From Buxus sempervirens (Eukaryota; Streptophyta; Magnoliopsida; Buxales; Buxaceae), in assembly GCA_947561395.2 (NCBI GenBank), contig OX387192.1:6112221-6176220 (forward strand): 64,000 bases of DNA. Direction: 5' to 3'. Positions within the stretch are counted from its first letter, which is position 1. Each line of letters begins with the position of its first letter. A model generated the notes under the pieces. It searched no databases, was not told where the DNA came from, and was given only the letters and a program-made list of their open reading frames with translations. The translations under genes and the position numbers were made by a program. Below, one piece after another: positions 11,697 to 23,865 of the stretch.

Positions 11697-13202
11697 TGTG
11701 ATGACGGAGGGAATCATCCCGGTGATTTTCCCATATCTCACACTAGTACACGTGGCATGCTAACGAATGGTCCAATGCCCTAAATAAATCATGTATTCTA
11801 GTGCGGGCCAATGCCCTTCATACTATATGCTAATGCTGGGCCGAAGCCCTTCATATCATGTGTGGTTCACTCATAATGAAAGTCAATGATAAAGGATTGG
11901 TCTTCCCAGAAATTTCTACATTTCATGACTCATTTGGGCAACTTATGCCTCAAGTCTTGTGATACTTGTACAACTTGGTTTTGGTTCTTGATTTCCACTT
12001 CTAAAGGTTATTTGGAAGGTGCTCGAAGTGAAGGAATCAAATTATCCTACTTCTATAGAAATTTGGGACGGAAACTCTCTGTAAGACCTTCTTTAGTAAA
12101 ACGTACCCAAAATCCTTGTTATTTGGAATTTTGAGATACTTCAAGTTGGAACACTTCCTAGACACCTAACTCTCACTTATACATAGGTTGGATTTGAATA
12201 AAAACAATTGGTAGTTCAATATGGGCTAAAAATCACTTTTTTGGAAAATCTATTAAGGGCGCTCGATAGGTTGCTCGAGCGGCCATCGAACTACTAGATA
12301 TTAGCTCTCAGGTTCTCTCTGTTCAGGCAAGTTGCTCGAGCGGCCATGCCTCAAGTCACTTCCTAAAACGGCCGCCCGATACCGCGCTCGAGCGGCTATT
12401 CAGGCGGCTGGGTTATCTCAGCAGTTCGCGAAATCTGAACTTTTGGGATTTGGGGATTTTTCTCAAATCTCACTCGTTTTTTGTGTTTATGGGCTCTAAA
12501 TTGCTTCTAGCATGTGGGGAAATCTATTTCCTACAAAACCCCTAAGAAAAATCCCTTCTATTTGCAAAAATAAACGATTTTATGACTCAACCCTAACTTT
12601 CACATGAAGCATACGAATTTGGCCGAAATTTGAAATAAGGGTTGGGGTGGTGTTGCTTACCTTTTGCAATCACTTAAGCAAGTCCTATTACTTCCTTTGA
12701 AACCCACGAACATCACTTCTTGGCTTCGTGGATGCTTTTCCCCAAATCTCCAAGATTCCACATGAAAATGGCAACTTCCTTCTTTCTCTTCTTTACTTGC
12801 TAAGGTTCTTCAAGTGGATTCAAAGTGAATGGGATGTGACGAGAAGGAAAAGATTAAGGAAAAGATGAAGAAGAAATGAAAGTAGGAAGTGAGGAGGAAG
12901 ATGAAGAAGAGAGAGAGAGGGGTCGGGTGTGGGGTTTGGTCGAATGGGATTTCTCTCCCCCTTTTTTTTGTTTCTTCACTTAAACAACTTCCACCAAACA
13001 CCAAGTTCACAAGTTTGCCATTCCATTCAGACACCAAGGTTATTTAACCTTTGCCACTCCACCTATTGCTCACCTTCATCAACTACTGACAGACTTGGCT
13101 TAGCCACTTTGACTGGCTTCAAGCTTGGGCTTCTCCAACTTTACCTGCACAATAGGTTCGCAAATTAGGGTGTGCTAAGGGTCTTGGGACTGGGGTTTCA
13201 CA
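11697..13202 (-). mobile_element. LTR-like block, minus strand (fossil)
   Basis: The minus strand starts TGTGAAACCCCAGTCCC at 13202, a usual beginning for plant Ty3-type LTRs. The other end is less certain, possibly TGTGATGACGG at 11697 (plus strand). No matching 5-bp duplication flanks it. GCTCGAGCGG occurs three times (12273, 12333, 12386), and GGGCCAATGCCC-like repeats lie near 11800. No coding region was recognised. Confidence 0.4.
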
Positions 13203-14790
13203 ATATTGGCGCATGTCTACTCTCTTTCTCTGGTTTACTATTTCATGAGTCCCATGAGGTGAACAACTATGTTTGATCTATTTTCATTAAATTGTTGCTG
13301 ATCTGTATTTATTGTTGTTATCCTGATTAAGCGTTGCATATTTTATTGTAGTCAACTATTTGCATGACTACTTACTAAGATGTTATTTCTCACATTATTG
13401 TTTTATCGGTTTTGTTTTCAGATATTCCTGGAGAGGACGTTGCTGGGGTAGAGATTCTGGGGGATTACTGTGACTACTAGGAAGAGAATTATTTCATTCA
13501 TGTGTAGGTTCAGGAGGACATAGAGATCTGATTTAGCTTTTTGTTGAGGGATTGACATTAGTTTATTTTATTTTGAGGATTTTGATGTTATTAGAAGGAT
13601 TATTGGATATTTTAATTATACAACTTTAGTGGATGGTTCTTATTTTATTTAGTTGACCCTTTCCAGACTTTATGGATGAATTAATAATGAATTATTTTTT
13701 TGTGGTTTAATTCCGCACTTCTTGAAGAAATGTCTTTTAATTCCGCACTCTGATATAATTAATGAAATTGTATAAGTCTGGATTAGTGTTGTCTGGGCCT
13801 TATCCTAACGAACCGGGTTTGGGTTTATGTTTCTATATAAACCTGGATCTAGGGTGTTATAGAGATGGTATCAAAGAAAAATAGGATCCTAACCCTAAGT
13901 AGTTGACCTTTAGGCGGTTTTGGGGATGTGTAATACGTTAGATAGTACCTTAAATAATTTTCTAGGATGAGAGATCCTTTTTGCTTAACTAAATTTTTGT
14001 CATTTTGCAATTGATTTTCACCATGAACACTAGATCGAAAGGCAGAGGTAGAGCAGCATCCGTTCCCAGGGTGATGCTAACTAGGGAGCCAGAGCCATTT
14101 GTGGCCCCTCAGGCAGAGCAGTATGTGGACCCTCCCACTGTGGAGCAGCCTATTCCTCCTCCACCACCTGCTGTTGCCCCCGTTCCATATGAGGATATTT
14201 GGAACGTTATTGGGGCTGTTACCGATTTGATTGACAGATCGGAGAGGAACCGAGGGGATGAGAGGGCCCCAAGGAGAGATCGTGTTGATGACTACGGTGC
14301 ACAGGAGCTAGAGAGGTTCCGTAAGATGGGACCCCCGTCTTTTGGAGGTCAAGCAGACCCATGGAGGCCGAGAGGTGGATGCTTAGGATGGAGTGGATAA
14401 TTGACAGTATGGAGTGCCCCGAGGACCGTCGAGTTAGACTAGCCACTTTCATGTTCGAGGGAGGGGTTGTCCATTGGTGGTGTTCTATGAAGAGGAGGAC
14501 TAAGCTTGATGAGGAGACTTCATGGGGGAGATTCAGGGAGCTTTTCTTTGAGCACTACTTCACTACTGAGTTCCGTCGTCAAAAGGCAAGGGAGTTCATG
14601 TATATCTCTCAGGGAGGACAGATGGTATTACAGTATAAGGCCCGTTTTAACGAACTGGCTCGATTTGCCTCGCAGATGGTTACTTGTGAGACAGATAGGC
14701 GGGAGCACTTTGAGAGGGGACTGAAGTCTGAGATTAACGAACCGGGTTTGGGTTTATGTTTCTATATAAACCTGGATCTGGGGCGTTACA
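13203..14790 (+). mobile_element. Tekay/Del-like gypsy fossil, internally deleted
   Basis: An LTR tail ends near 13862 and is followed by a tRNA-Met-type primer site (TGGTATCAAAG, 13866). Gag-like sequence fills 14023-14730 (start MNTRSKGRGR; capsid-type motifs WRFRELF-like and YKARFNELARFA). At 14735-14790 the last 56 bp of the LTR recur (AACGAACCGGGTTTGGG to GGGGCGTTACA), so most of the interior and of the second LTR is missing. It is broken in several places. Confidence 0.75.
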
Positions 14791-16942
14791 GGATATGCTT
14801 TTCTGCACATAGTAATTTGAATTGTTAAAATTATTTTTGTTAGAGGATGCTGAATTAAAATTTACTGCATTCAGTGTAGATTTAAGTAAACATAATGACA
14901 AAGTACAAGAGGTTCAATACATAAACAATATAAGTAATAAGCATAAATATATGTATATATACAGTATATTCACAAGTTTGGATTTTTGGACTTAGCATGC
15001 AAAGTAAAAAGTCAAATGGAAAAGCATCGTTATTAGCAATAAAATAACAAATACCTATCGCTCAAAGTTTAAATTTTCATCACTTAATTAGGACATCTTA
15101 ATTCCTTTTTTTTTTGGGTTCTTTTCCCTTTTCCAATAGTTTCTGCTATTCATAATAAAAAACAGTCAAAATAAACCTGAGTTCAGAGAAAAGTAAGTTA
15201 TTTGACTGATTTTTGCACTTGCTTATTATCAAAGTTAAAAGTTAACTTTTGGCATTCAAATTGAATTGCCCATCATTTTCTTTTTCTTTCCTTCATGTAG
15301 AACATTAATTATTTTAAAAAACTAAATTCCAAAAGTAAATAGAAATCACATCTACACTATTAGTAAAGGGAAGAGGGGGGAATATTTTCTCTATACTTGA
15401 TCTGGCTTCCTTTTTTTTTTTTCCAACTATTACCCTCCCCAGTTAAAATAATCCGAAAATATAACCACCCCACTACTCTTTTCACATTTGAATTTAAATC
15501 CCTACTTATATGCTACACTTAAGGGTGAGGACTGCACGTGCCACCACTAGTAATTATCAATATGAAACATTGAACAGTACCAAAGGAAAACAGTACCCTC
15601 AAACTAACTTGTGGCACTATGTTCAGAGGCATGATATTGGATACTTCATTACGCATAAGTGAATCATACTATTACAACAGGTTAAAACCCCATGTAATTA
15701 AATCATGGAATTTCAACTAGGAGAATCCCTATTACAACAGTCTTCTTTTTTTCAATAGAATAGTAATACACCATTATTCGTAAGCAAAAACTAGACTGTA
15801 AGCAAATAATATAGTTCAAGCAACTTTAGAAACAGATGACTTGCAGTTGTAGTATTAAAATCTCCATGGGTATACAGATAAAAAGAATATTATTGAAAAA
15901 AAGGGTGAAACAAACCATTAAACAATTGCAGGACAAAAATCTTCAATAAAATGCAAAATGTAGAGATTCATGACCTGGGTTATTCTGGATTTACCAGTAG
16001 GAGTAATGGGTACTTGAGCTGTAGTATTAAAATCTCTATGGGTAGACAAATAAGAGTAATATTATATTATGAAGAAAAAATCGGTGAAACAAACAATGAA
16101 AAAATTGCAGGTCAAAAATCTTCAATAAAAACGCAAAAGGTAGAGATTCATGAGATCAATCATTAACTAACAGAAAAAGAAGAACAACTTACTGTTAATT
16201 CGTGTTAATGCTACCTTTATTTTGATTTCTCCAATGCTAATCGTGGTTGAGTCGAGATGATAGGAGGAGTAGAAGTTTATAAAGATTGCAGAAATTGTTA
16301 ACAGTTGAGAATTATAAATATAGGAATTTGTGGAGTCCCCTTTCTTTTGATCTCTCCAATGCTAATAGTGGGTGAGTAGAGCTGATGGGATGATTTAGAT
16401 GGATTCTGAATAAGAAGAATCAAAAACATTTAAAACCCAAAATTCAATATACTAAACGTTTAATAAACATATATTAAATGTATGGACTCTAATATTAAAC
16501 GTATGGACTACTTATATATTAACTGTGGGTGAGAGGAGCTGAAACAAAAGTTTAACAAACGTATATTAAACGTATGGACTCCAATACGTTTATTAAGAGA
16601 TGGATTCTAATATTATGTGTATGTTCAATTATTAAATGTTTATTAAACATATGTTCAGTTATTATACTATATTATACATTTAATACTCTAATATACATTT
16701 AACAGAGAAAGAGATAAGCTGTTACTTGGATGTTAATGGAAGAAAGGGATTGAGGGTTTATAAAGTGACGGGTGTGCGCGTGTTCCTGATCTGAAATTTC
16801 AAAGCTTTTAGAAATGGCGGGATATGACGTATTCGATCCGCGTGACCAGCATTTATGACCGTTTGATTAGGAATCTACGGTTTGTATTCGATTATGAAGT
16901 GAGGAGTGGATAGCTGACGTAGATTGTTTGCTGCGTTGTGAA
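14791..16942. repeat. AT-rich noncoding stretch with direct duplication
   Basis: No gene was recognised. A direct duplication of about 170 bp has copies at about 15849-15971 and 16021-16152, sharing GTAGTATTAAAATCTC and AAATCTTCAATAAAA. Shorter repeats around CTCCAATGCTAAT occur at 16229 and 16355, and TATTAAACGTATGGACT-like repeats at 16480-16600. Confidence 0.6.
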
Positions 16943-17711
16943 TAGAGGTGTAAGTAGGGAGGTTGGGTCGGGTTATGTAAGTTCATGCTCAACCCAATCT
17001 AAGATTCATTAGCCCAAACTCGACATTGGCCTGCCCTAATCCAAACTCATTAAACCCAAATCCAACCCAAACATTATTATTTGAGTTCGGATTGGATTCG
17101 AGTTAGCTCGAACAAAATGTTAATTTTAATATTTTTTTTGTTTTTTTTATATGAATGCAAATGTTGGAATATCATTAATTGAAATCATCTATTAATGTAC
17201 AACAGACTCTTAATTGGTTCTTGAATTTGGGGAAAAAAAAACTTCATTAATTTATTTCTTAAAAAATTATTTTTAACATAATGAGCCAATCACATGCTCG
17301 TTGCATTTGTGGTTGCACAATCTTTTTTGTCGAGGATGTGCACCCAAATACACATTAATTGTAGTGTATATATATGTGTTTGTGTATAAAATTATTTATT
17401 TGAGAATAAATTCATAAATGTGTTATTACATGTTACATAATTTATGTTTTATAGTTGATTATATAACTACAAAGATAATGTAAAAGAAAAGAAAACAATA
17501 GTGCATATACATAATAAATACTCACTTAAATAAATGTACGAGAGTATGCACATCTCAACTCAACTTCAGGTTTTTTGGATTGTATGACATGAACTCTAAC
17601 TCAACTTCGGACAAGAAATGAAACACAACCCAAACTCAATACTTATTGCAGGCTCTTATTCGAGTTGGGTTGGGCGGGCATTGAGCGGTCCGAGCTAGAT
17701 TTACAGCTTTA
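16943..17711. mobile_element. hAT-like non-autonomous element
   Basis: The ends are TAGAGGTGTAAGTAGGG and, inverted, ATTTACAGCTTTA. Inside each end lie GGGTTGGGCGGG-type and AACCCAAACTCAAC-type runs. The element at 40747-42481 has the same plan and a clear 8-bp target duplication, which supports the hAT assignment. No duplication is visible here, so this copy is older. Confidence 0.55.
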
Positions 17712-19330
17712 GCCGTAAAGTCTGAAAACCTTGCTATGATTGGCTTATTTAATTTTACTTTGAAGAAACCATTTCCTCAAGAAAATTTTGATTTTTCAAA
17801 AATTAAAGCAAAAAAAAAAAAAATCCCAAATGAGAACATAAATGTAAAACCTTTCATTTTGGGATCCTCAAATAGTTGACTTCAAACCAATTAATTTTGT
17901 AACAAAGGAGATTAAATTTAAAATGCAATTTATTAGCCTATAATGATATCATGTTAAATTTAATTTATGTAAAAAAAATATTATTGTTTGCAAGTTAACT
18001 AACAAAAGGAATCTTAACTTGAGAGAATGAATCCATGCAATTAAAATTATTAAATGTAAAGTAGGAAAAAACATGTTCTCTCCAAACATATATCATGACA
18101 CATAGGAAACATACATATGAAACCTTATGTTTGAAAAATATGTTAACGTAGATAGCAAACATGGGAAAAGGGGATACGAAAAAAAAACATGGATTTTAAT
18201 AGAAATCCATAGAAGTTTGGGAACTTGTAGTTGTATCCCAATTAGCAACCTAATAGAAAAAAAAAGAAGAAGAAGAGAGTGATTTCTCTAAAATTTCCTT
18301 CTCCCAAAATTTAACGTTTCACAAGCAAGCTTGTTTGTGGTAGCTATAACGATAACATGGCTAATCAGAATTATCTTTTTCATATACAGCTATCTAGAGT
18401 AGCCACATGTTTTCAGTTTCAGCACTTCCACAAAAAATTTTGCTGCATTTGGCCCTGTGTGTGCTTAGAATTTATGGATATTTTACTGAATCAGAGAATC
18501 TATCAACACAACTAAGTTGTTTCTTATCAAATTAAGTTGCATACACAACATAAATTAACTAAAAATATGACTTTTGATGGTACAAGATGGACAGAAAAAA
18601 TTCATGTTACCAACCATACTTTGAAGGAAATAGGATTATGTTGATGATAATGATGAAGTTGCTTATATATTATCAAAAAGATGTTGGTAGCTGCTGTAGT
18701 TAAGCGTTTTGTTAAGGCAAAATAATAAGAACTGCAAATAAAGATCTCAATTTCATAAGTTTTTTTAATGTACTTGGTTTTAGATGTACAGTGATGTATA
18801 TTTCAATCTTACTATTCCTTTTTTTTTTTCAAATTATTACAGCTTTCCCTCCCTTACCATGTATCTGTAGTATAACATTTAGCTTCAAGGAAGGATTACA
18901 AAATAGAACCTCTCTAACTAAAATTTCAAACCATACAGCAGCCGAAACACCACCATCAGTTCATCTATATCTCTGAGCTTGAAGACCATTGAGATGATTC
19001 TGCAAGCAGATCTTGACAAGAACATTTATAGTCTCATTCAAATCCACAAAACAAATATCAGCATGTTAAAATAAAACTTTGCCAAGCATTAAATAATTAA
19101 TTCAATATCATGAACTATTCTAAGATGAAAATTCATTAGTAACAATTAGACAGGAAACCAATGCTCCTGAAATATGTATGGATCAATTGGATGATTACCC
19201 AAGTCCTAACAGCTGATACTGCCTTCCAATACACAATACCAATTTGGCTCTCATAGGGATCATAAATGAATAAACCAAAACTCATAGGAGATGTTCTATT
19301 CCAAGCCACAATAACACCAATCTGAAAATG
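17712..19330. other. Noncoding; 3' flank of PNO1
   Basis: AT-rich, with no coding similarity seen. The right part (about 19000-19330) is probably the 3' untranslated region of the minus-strand PNO1 gene. Confidence 0.4.
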
Positions 19331-20005
19331 TCACATCCTTTCCGCCAGTCTCGCAGAAACTGCTCTTAATTTAGAATAGACCTTACCAGCCGGGGACCCC
19401 AAAATGAGGCTACAAAGGGAATCTCTTGCCACCTTGATGTTGGCAAAAGAACCTAGTATGTGAATCTTGGTATCAGCTATCACAATCCGAGTTCTTGTAG
19501 AGTTCTCAATTGTAAACTTTGTTTTACCCCCCTTGCCAGACAATCTTCCGATGGCACGAGATAAATGCTCGCCTCGCAGTGTTTTAACATCCTTAATCTC
19601 AAAAGAGTCAACATAGAGCTCATCCATACGCAGGAGGGCAATGGCATCAACAATGTCAAATCCAAGCATGAAAGCATGGACAAAATCGGCACATTTCTGA
19701 AGGTTACTGATGTCAGGTGTGTCTGATCTAGTCTTCAATTCAACCTTTCGGGTCTTGAGATTCATACGGATGTCAACCTTCATTTGCTCATATATTGGAG
19801 TGTAGATGTCCATCCATGCTTTTTTAAGAGGTGTAAAGCGATGTGGAGGAACAGAGACCTTTCGAAATTGAACTCGCCCTTCAGACATTTCATGAGCCTT
19901 CAAAGGCTCAAACTTCAGCTTGGCTGGGAAGAAACCAGAAGTGAACTTGGGTTCAGAAGAGATATTGTCAACCTCCATTGAAGGTATGACTTCTTTAGAT
20001 TGCAT
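19331..20005 (-). CDS. PNO1: PNO1/Dim2, RNA-binding 40S assembly factor
   Basis: Encodes 224 residues from ATG at 20005 (MQSKEVIPSMEVDN) to a stop at 19331. PNO1 is a KH-domain protein that binds pre-18S rRNA near its 3' end, partners the nuclease NOB1, and is needed for late 40S maturation in the nucleolus and cytoplasm. Visible family sequence includes FEPLKAHEMS, RKVSVPPHRFTPLKK, ADFVHAFMLGFD, LRGEHLSRAIGRLSGKGGKT (the KH loop GKGG), RIVIADTKIHILG and a C-terminus YSKLRAVSARLAERM. Length and ends match plant homologues. The coding part has no intron. The bases before 20043 end in a TTTCAG acceptor-like site, so a spliced 5' leader is likely. Open and conserved throughout, it is either the functional gene or a very young retrocopy; no poly(A) trace or flanking duplication was seen. 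Confidence 0.92.
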   Translation of the reverse strand: MQSKEVIPSMEVDNISSEPKFTSGFFPAKLKFEPLKAHEMSEGRVQFRKVSVPPHRFTPLKKAWMDIYTPIYEQMKVDIRMNLKTRKVELKTRSDTPDISNLQKCADFVHAFMLGFDIVDAIALLRMDELYVDSFEIKDVKTLRGEHLSRAIGRLSGKGGKTKFTIENSTRTRIVIADTKIHILGSFANIKVARDSLCSLILGSPAGKVYSKLRAVSARLAERM

Positions 20006-20559
20006 TCTGAAATTCTTCCAGGTAAGAAGTTCCAAAGGTCCCTGAAAGCATCAACCATAACACACTGAAGGTGCAATTTATAAGCCAATAAATTAAGTGA
20101 AGGTAAACCAGCAAAATTTGTTATGAATCCATCACATTCCCTATAAATAAACTGCAAACTAAGTCCATTGCAACCACCAACCACAAAGAGACACGAGAAA
20201 ATGGAAACTTCATGAAGGTGGAAAAAACCTAAAGAATATATGAAATGCGGATTGAACAAAACCTTGCAATAAAAGCACCAAAAGTAACTCCAATGTTATT
20301 ATCTACTTGTTTGAAAATCCACAGTGAAGTTGTCCTTGTAGGCTTTTTTTATTTTTTTATTTTATTTTTATGAATAATGGGTTGTGAATTAAAGGAAAGG
20401 GATACAGGTACAAAAGCATATGGGCCCATGAGAGATGGGAACCCACATATGCACAAAGAAAAGGAAAACAAAAGGTAAACAAAGGTAATACACCCGACAT
20501 CCAATCAACCCCGAAAGCTAACCAAGAAACAAAACTGAGGCCGGGTCTCTAATGATATC

Positions 20560-20930
20560 TCCAACTGAGGTGAATGAAAATTCTTTCCCTCTACAGACCC
20601 ATGATGCTGTCAAACAATAATGTTGTTCAGGATTTTCATTTTCTGGATATTACCTCCGTTTAATATGCATATATTGCGAGCCATCCATACCGCCAAAAGA
20701 GTTGCAAAGAATACTGCGTGGATTAACATCTTGCCTTTCCTTTTGAAAGATAGAATCTTCATTTCTGAACAAGTTGAATGAGAGTCCTCAGCAAAACCCA
20801 GCTAACATCCGGTACATCAAGGAAATAGGACCAGTGAAAACCCACCACCTCACAATACACAAAAATATGATCCACTAACTCTCCATCTTTACGACAAAAT
20901 TGTACACGTTGGGAGAAATAGATAAGGATT
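20560..20930 (-). mobile_element. LINE zf-RVT fragment
   Basis: Minus-strand translation gives broken pieces of the zinc-binding end of plant LINE reverse transcriptases, such as VQFCRKDGELVDHIFVYC and LIHAVFFATLLAVWMARN. It is interrupted by stops. A related fragment lies at 23575-23775 on the other strand. Confidence 0.6.
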
Positions 20931-20933
20931 TCT

Positions 20934-20963
20934 TTTTCTTTTTCTTTTTCTTTTTCTTTTTTC

Positions 20964-20994
<31 letters not shown>
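20934..20994. repeat. (TTTTTC)n and (TG)n microsatellite
   Basis: A pyrimidine run of repeated CTTTTT units is followed by about fourteen TG repeats. Confidence 0.95.
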
Positions 20995-20997
<3 letters not shown>

Positions 20998-21223
20998 GAG
21001 ATTGTTAAGAATGTTTATATCATTATGAAATTCAGGCTATGAGAAGGCCAACACTTCGGTGGCAGCTAGAGCATGCCAAAGGAATGAATGAAAAAACTAA
21101 CAAGGCTTTAGTTGAGAACATAGGATTTAAAGAAAAAAGCAAACGGAGAAAGATCCAAGGGGGGAGGGAGGTAAGGGATCAGTTGCGGGTATCGGACCTA
21201 GAAGGATCTAAAGTAACAAAACT

Positions 21224-21440
21224 AAGGTCATCATCATTAACATCATAAGCCAGATACCGCCAAAGTAAGGTCCTACATGAATCTTGTGTCTCCATAAAAA
21301 ATCTCATCTTCAGTTAATGTAAAAGTCTTATTTTATAGATTCCATCCATGTCTTTTTAGGTATTCCTCTTATTTGCTTAAACTTTTCAATATGCATACTC
21401 TTACACCTTTTGATAGGTGCATCTCTAGATCTTCGGTCAA
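21224..21440 (-). mobile_element. RTE-type LINE 3' tail
   Basis: The minus strand resembles the end of plant RTE LINE polyproteins (KKTWMESIK-like) and closes with a TGATGATGA-type tail (21224-21240). Fragment only. Confidence 0.6.
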
Positions 21441-21827
21441 GTTTTAATATAATATACTGCTTTCTTGGGAAATAACACTAGCAAAGTCTTGGAGGAAGAT
21501 GGTGTGTTATTTATTTATTTTCTTTGGCGATACAAACATGTATATCGACATATATTGTTCTTGTGTGTTTCCTTTAACTGGTTTGTATGACTAGTTCTAT
21601 GTTCCATAGTTTATGCACATTATCATATAATTATTTATAAAAAGAAAAATAATACTGTTATCCATGATTAGTATCAATGCATTGCTTATGAAATACGATT
21701 TCGATACCATCACGAGTGTTTATTTTGGGTTCTAGAAAAATTCCATTGATTCAATTGAATTACCATTTTAATATGCAATTAATTTAATTGATAAACAAGG
21801 AGAACAGGAAGTTGCCTTTGCTAGGCA

Positions 21828-22746
21828 TCATATACATATATACTAAAGCATAGTCTTGAAACACCACTCTCTCTCCTCCACGTGGACATCCCCTTCTTTC
21901 TCCAATGGCTCTTTTGGGCCCCACATTAAAATAATTTATTTGAAATCAATAATTTCTTAAAATATTCATATCTTACCTCCACGTGGACATTGCCTTTCTC
22001 CAATGTTATTTTTAACAAAATTAAAATTATATGATTAATCCTTACTTTTCAAAGTCCTAGAAACCCATATCCAACCATGCTTTTTACTTTGTGGTCCCAA
22101 CTGCAATTGCATGTGATATATCTCTGAATTCTAATAATAGTTATTAAAAATGAAAACAAAAAAGAATAGTTAATTTTTAGATATATCTTAATTTAAATAT
22201 TTATTTTACTATTATTTAACAATAGTAATGAGAGACATTATTTAAAGTGGCCCTTTTGGGCACCACTTTAAATATTTATTTCACTATTATTTTTACGAGA
22301 TACATTTATTTTACAAATATAATATAATTATAATTAAATTTTAATTAGTTAAACAATTATTATTTATTTAAATAATTTAAGTGTGTTATCCCAATGTTTC
22401 TTTAATAGTAATCCTTTAATTAAATAATAGTTAATTAATAAATTTTAGATATTTAAATTCACAATTGTTTAATATTACCCAAGATGACCAACCGCCCAAG
22501 CTCCTCATCCATTGGTTGTGTAGTGTCCTAAAATCATATATAACGAAATTCATCGTTTCTGATATAATAAATATGCTTGTGCCATTAAAATCTTAGACCA
22601 TAAACAAATTACTGGCGTGCTTAAACATGGTAAAAAAAATTCCACTATTATATTTACTCATTGTAGCCGTTATTTTAGGTTATTTAAAAATAAAATATTT
22701 TAAATAATATATATGTTCCTGTGCATAGCACAGGTAAAACAACTAG
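21828..22746 (+). mobile_element. Non-autonomous Helitron
   Basis: The 3' end has the Helitron pattern: stem CCTGTGC-ATA-GCACAGG, then AAAACAACTAG followed by T (22747). The 5' end TCATATACATATATACTAAAG follows an A, consistent with insertion between A and T. CTCCACGTGGACAT occurs twice inside (about 21876 and 21976). It has no coding capacity. Confidence 0.65.
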
Positions 22747-22840
22747 TGACTTTTTGTAGCATGGTTGTCATATGATATTTACTATTTGTGGAATTCTTTT
22801 TATCTTATTTTGGACTATAGACAGATTTATGTAGAGTACG

Positions 22841-23009
22841 AGCCTTGACGCAACAATAAGATTTCTCCATTGCGGCCTAAAGGTCACGGGTTTGAGTCAC
22901 AGGAAACAGCCTCCCCGCTTGCAAGGGTAAGGTTGCATGCATTAGAGTCTCCCTAGACTCCACGCAACGGCGGGAGCCTCGTACATTGGGCAAGCCTTTT
23001 TTTTTTTTG
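22841..23009 (+). mobile_element. Au-like SINE
   Basis: tRNA-related head GAGCCTTGACGCAAC (A box) and GGTTTGAGTC (B box), then AACAGCCTCCCC and GGGTAAGG. The tail CGGGAGCCTCGTACATTGGGC ends in a run of T. This order matches the plant Au SINE family. The copy is diverged. Confidence 0.75.
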
Positions 23010-23039
23010 ATAGATTATTGAATTGGTTGGTCATATAAG

Positions 23040-23310
23040 CTACAAACACTTTAGAGTAGTTTAAGGTGGTTTGGTCATGTAAAGCGAAGACCCAGAGACG
23101 CACTTGTAAGAAGGTATGAGAGTATGTATATTGAAGGGTCTAAGCAAGTAAGAAAAAGACATAAAAAGACAGATAGAATCTATAAAACAAGACTTACAAA
23201 AATGTAGATTAATTGAAGATGTTATTTTTGATAGAGCGGAATTGAGAAACAAGATTCATGTTGCCAACCCCACTTTGGTGAAAATTGGCTTATGATGATG
23301 ATAATGACTC
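23040..23310 (+). mobile_element. RTE-type LINE 3' tail
   Basis: The plus strand encodes the typical RTE ending: WFGHVKRRPRDALVRRYES, then stop-broken sequence, and an (ATG/ATA)-rich tail at 23293-23308. It is 5'-truncated. Confidence 0.7.
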
Positions 23311-23574
23311 GACCTCAGTTCCATTAATTTATATCCTTCTAGGTCTGATAGTAGCAAATGGTCCCTTACCCCCCATGGATCTTTCTCCACTTGCTTTTTC
23401 TTTGACTCTCTATGTTCTCAACCTTTACCCCCTTCATTCCTTTGGTATGCTCTCGCTCCCTCCAAAGTCTTAGCCTTCTCATAGTCTGTGTTCGATAATG
23501 TTATAAACACATTTAACAATCTCAACAAAAAAAAAAATTTCCTTATCTATTTCTCCAAGGTGTGCATTTTTAGG

Positions 23575-23775
23575 CCTCAAAGATGGAGAATTGTGGGTTA
23601 TATTTTTGTGTGTTATGAGGTGGTGGGTTTTTACTGATCTTATTTCCTTTGTGTATTGGGCGTTAGCTGACTCTCGCCTGAGACTCTCATTGAACTTGTT
23701 CCACAATCGAGATTCACATCTCTCAAAAAGAAAGGCTAGATGTTGATCCACGCGGTATTCTTTGCAACTCTTTGT
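23575..23775 (+). mobile_element. LINE zf-RVT fragment
   Basis: Same family as the fragment at 20560-20930, in the opposite direction; it shares the TGAGGTGGTGGGTTTT and GTATTCTTTGCAACTCTTT segments. Confidence 0.55.
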
Positions 23776-23865
23776 GGATTCATATTTTCATATATTTCAC
23801 TTTCACACAAATCTCTAGCCTCTAAGGAAAAAAAATGAAAAAAAAAAACAACTTATAATGAATAA

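Noticed and set aside
11697-13202. A solo LTR with a clean target duplication
   Set aside because: The flanking pentamers (GCCCG and ATATT) differ, so the left limit or the solo status is not supported.
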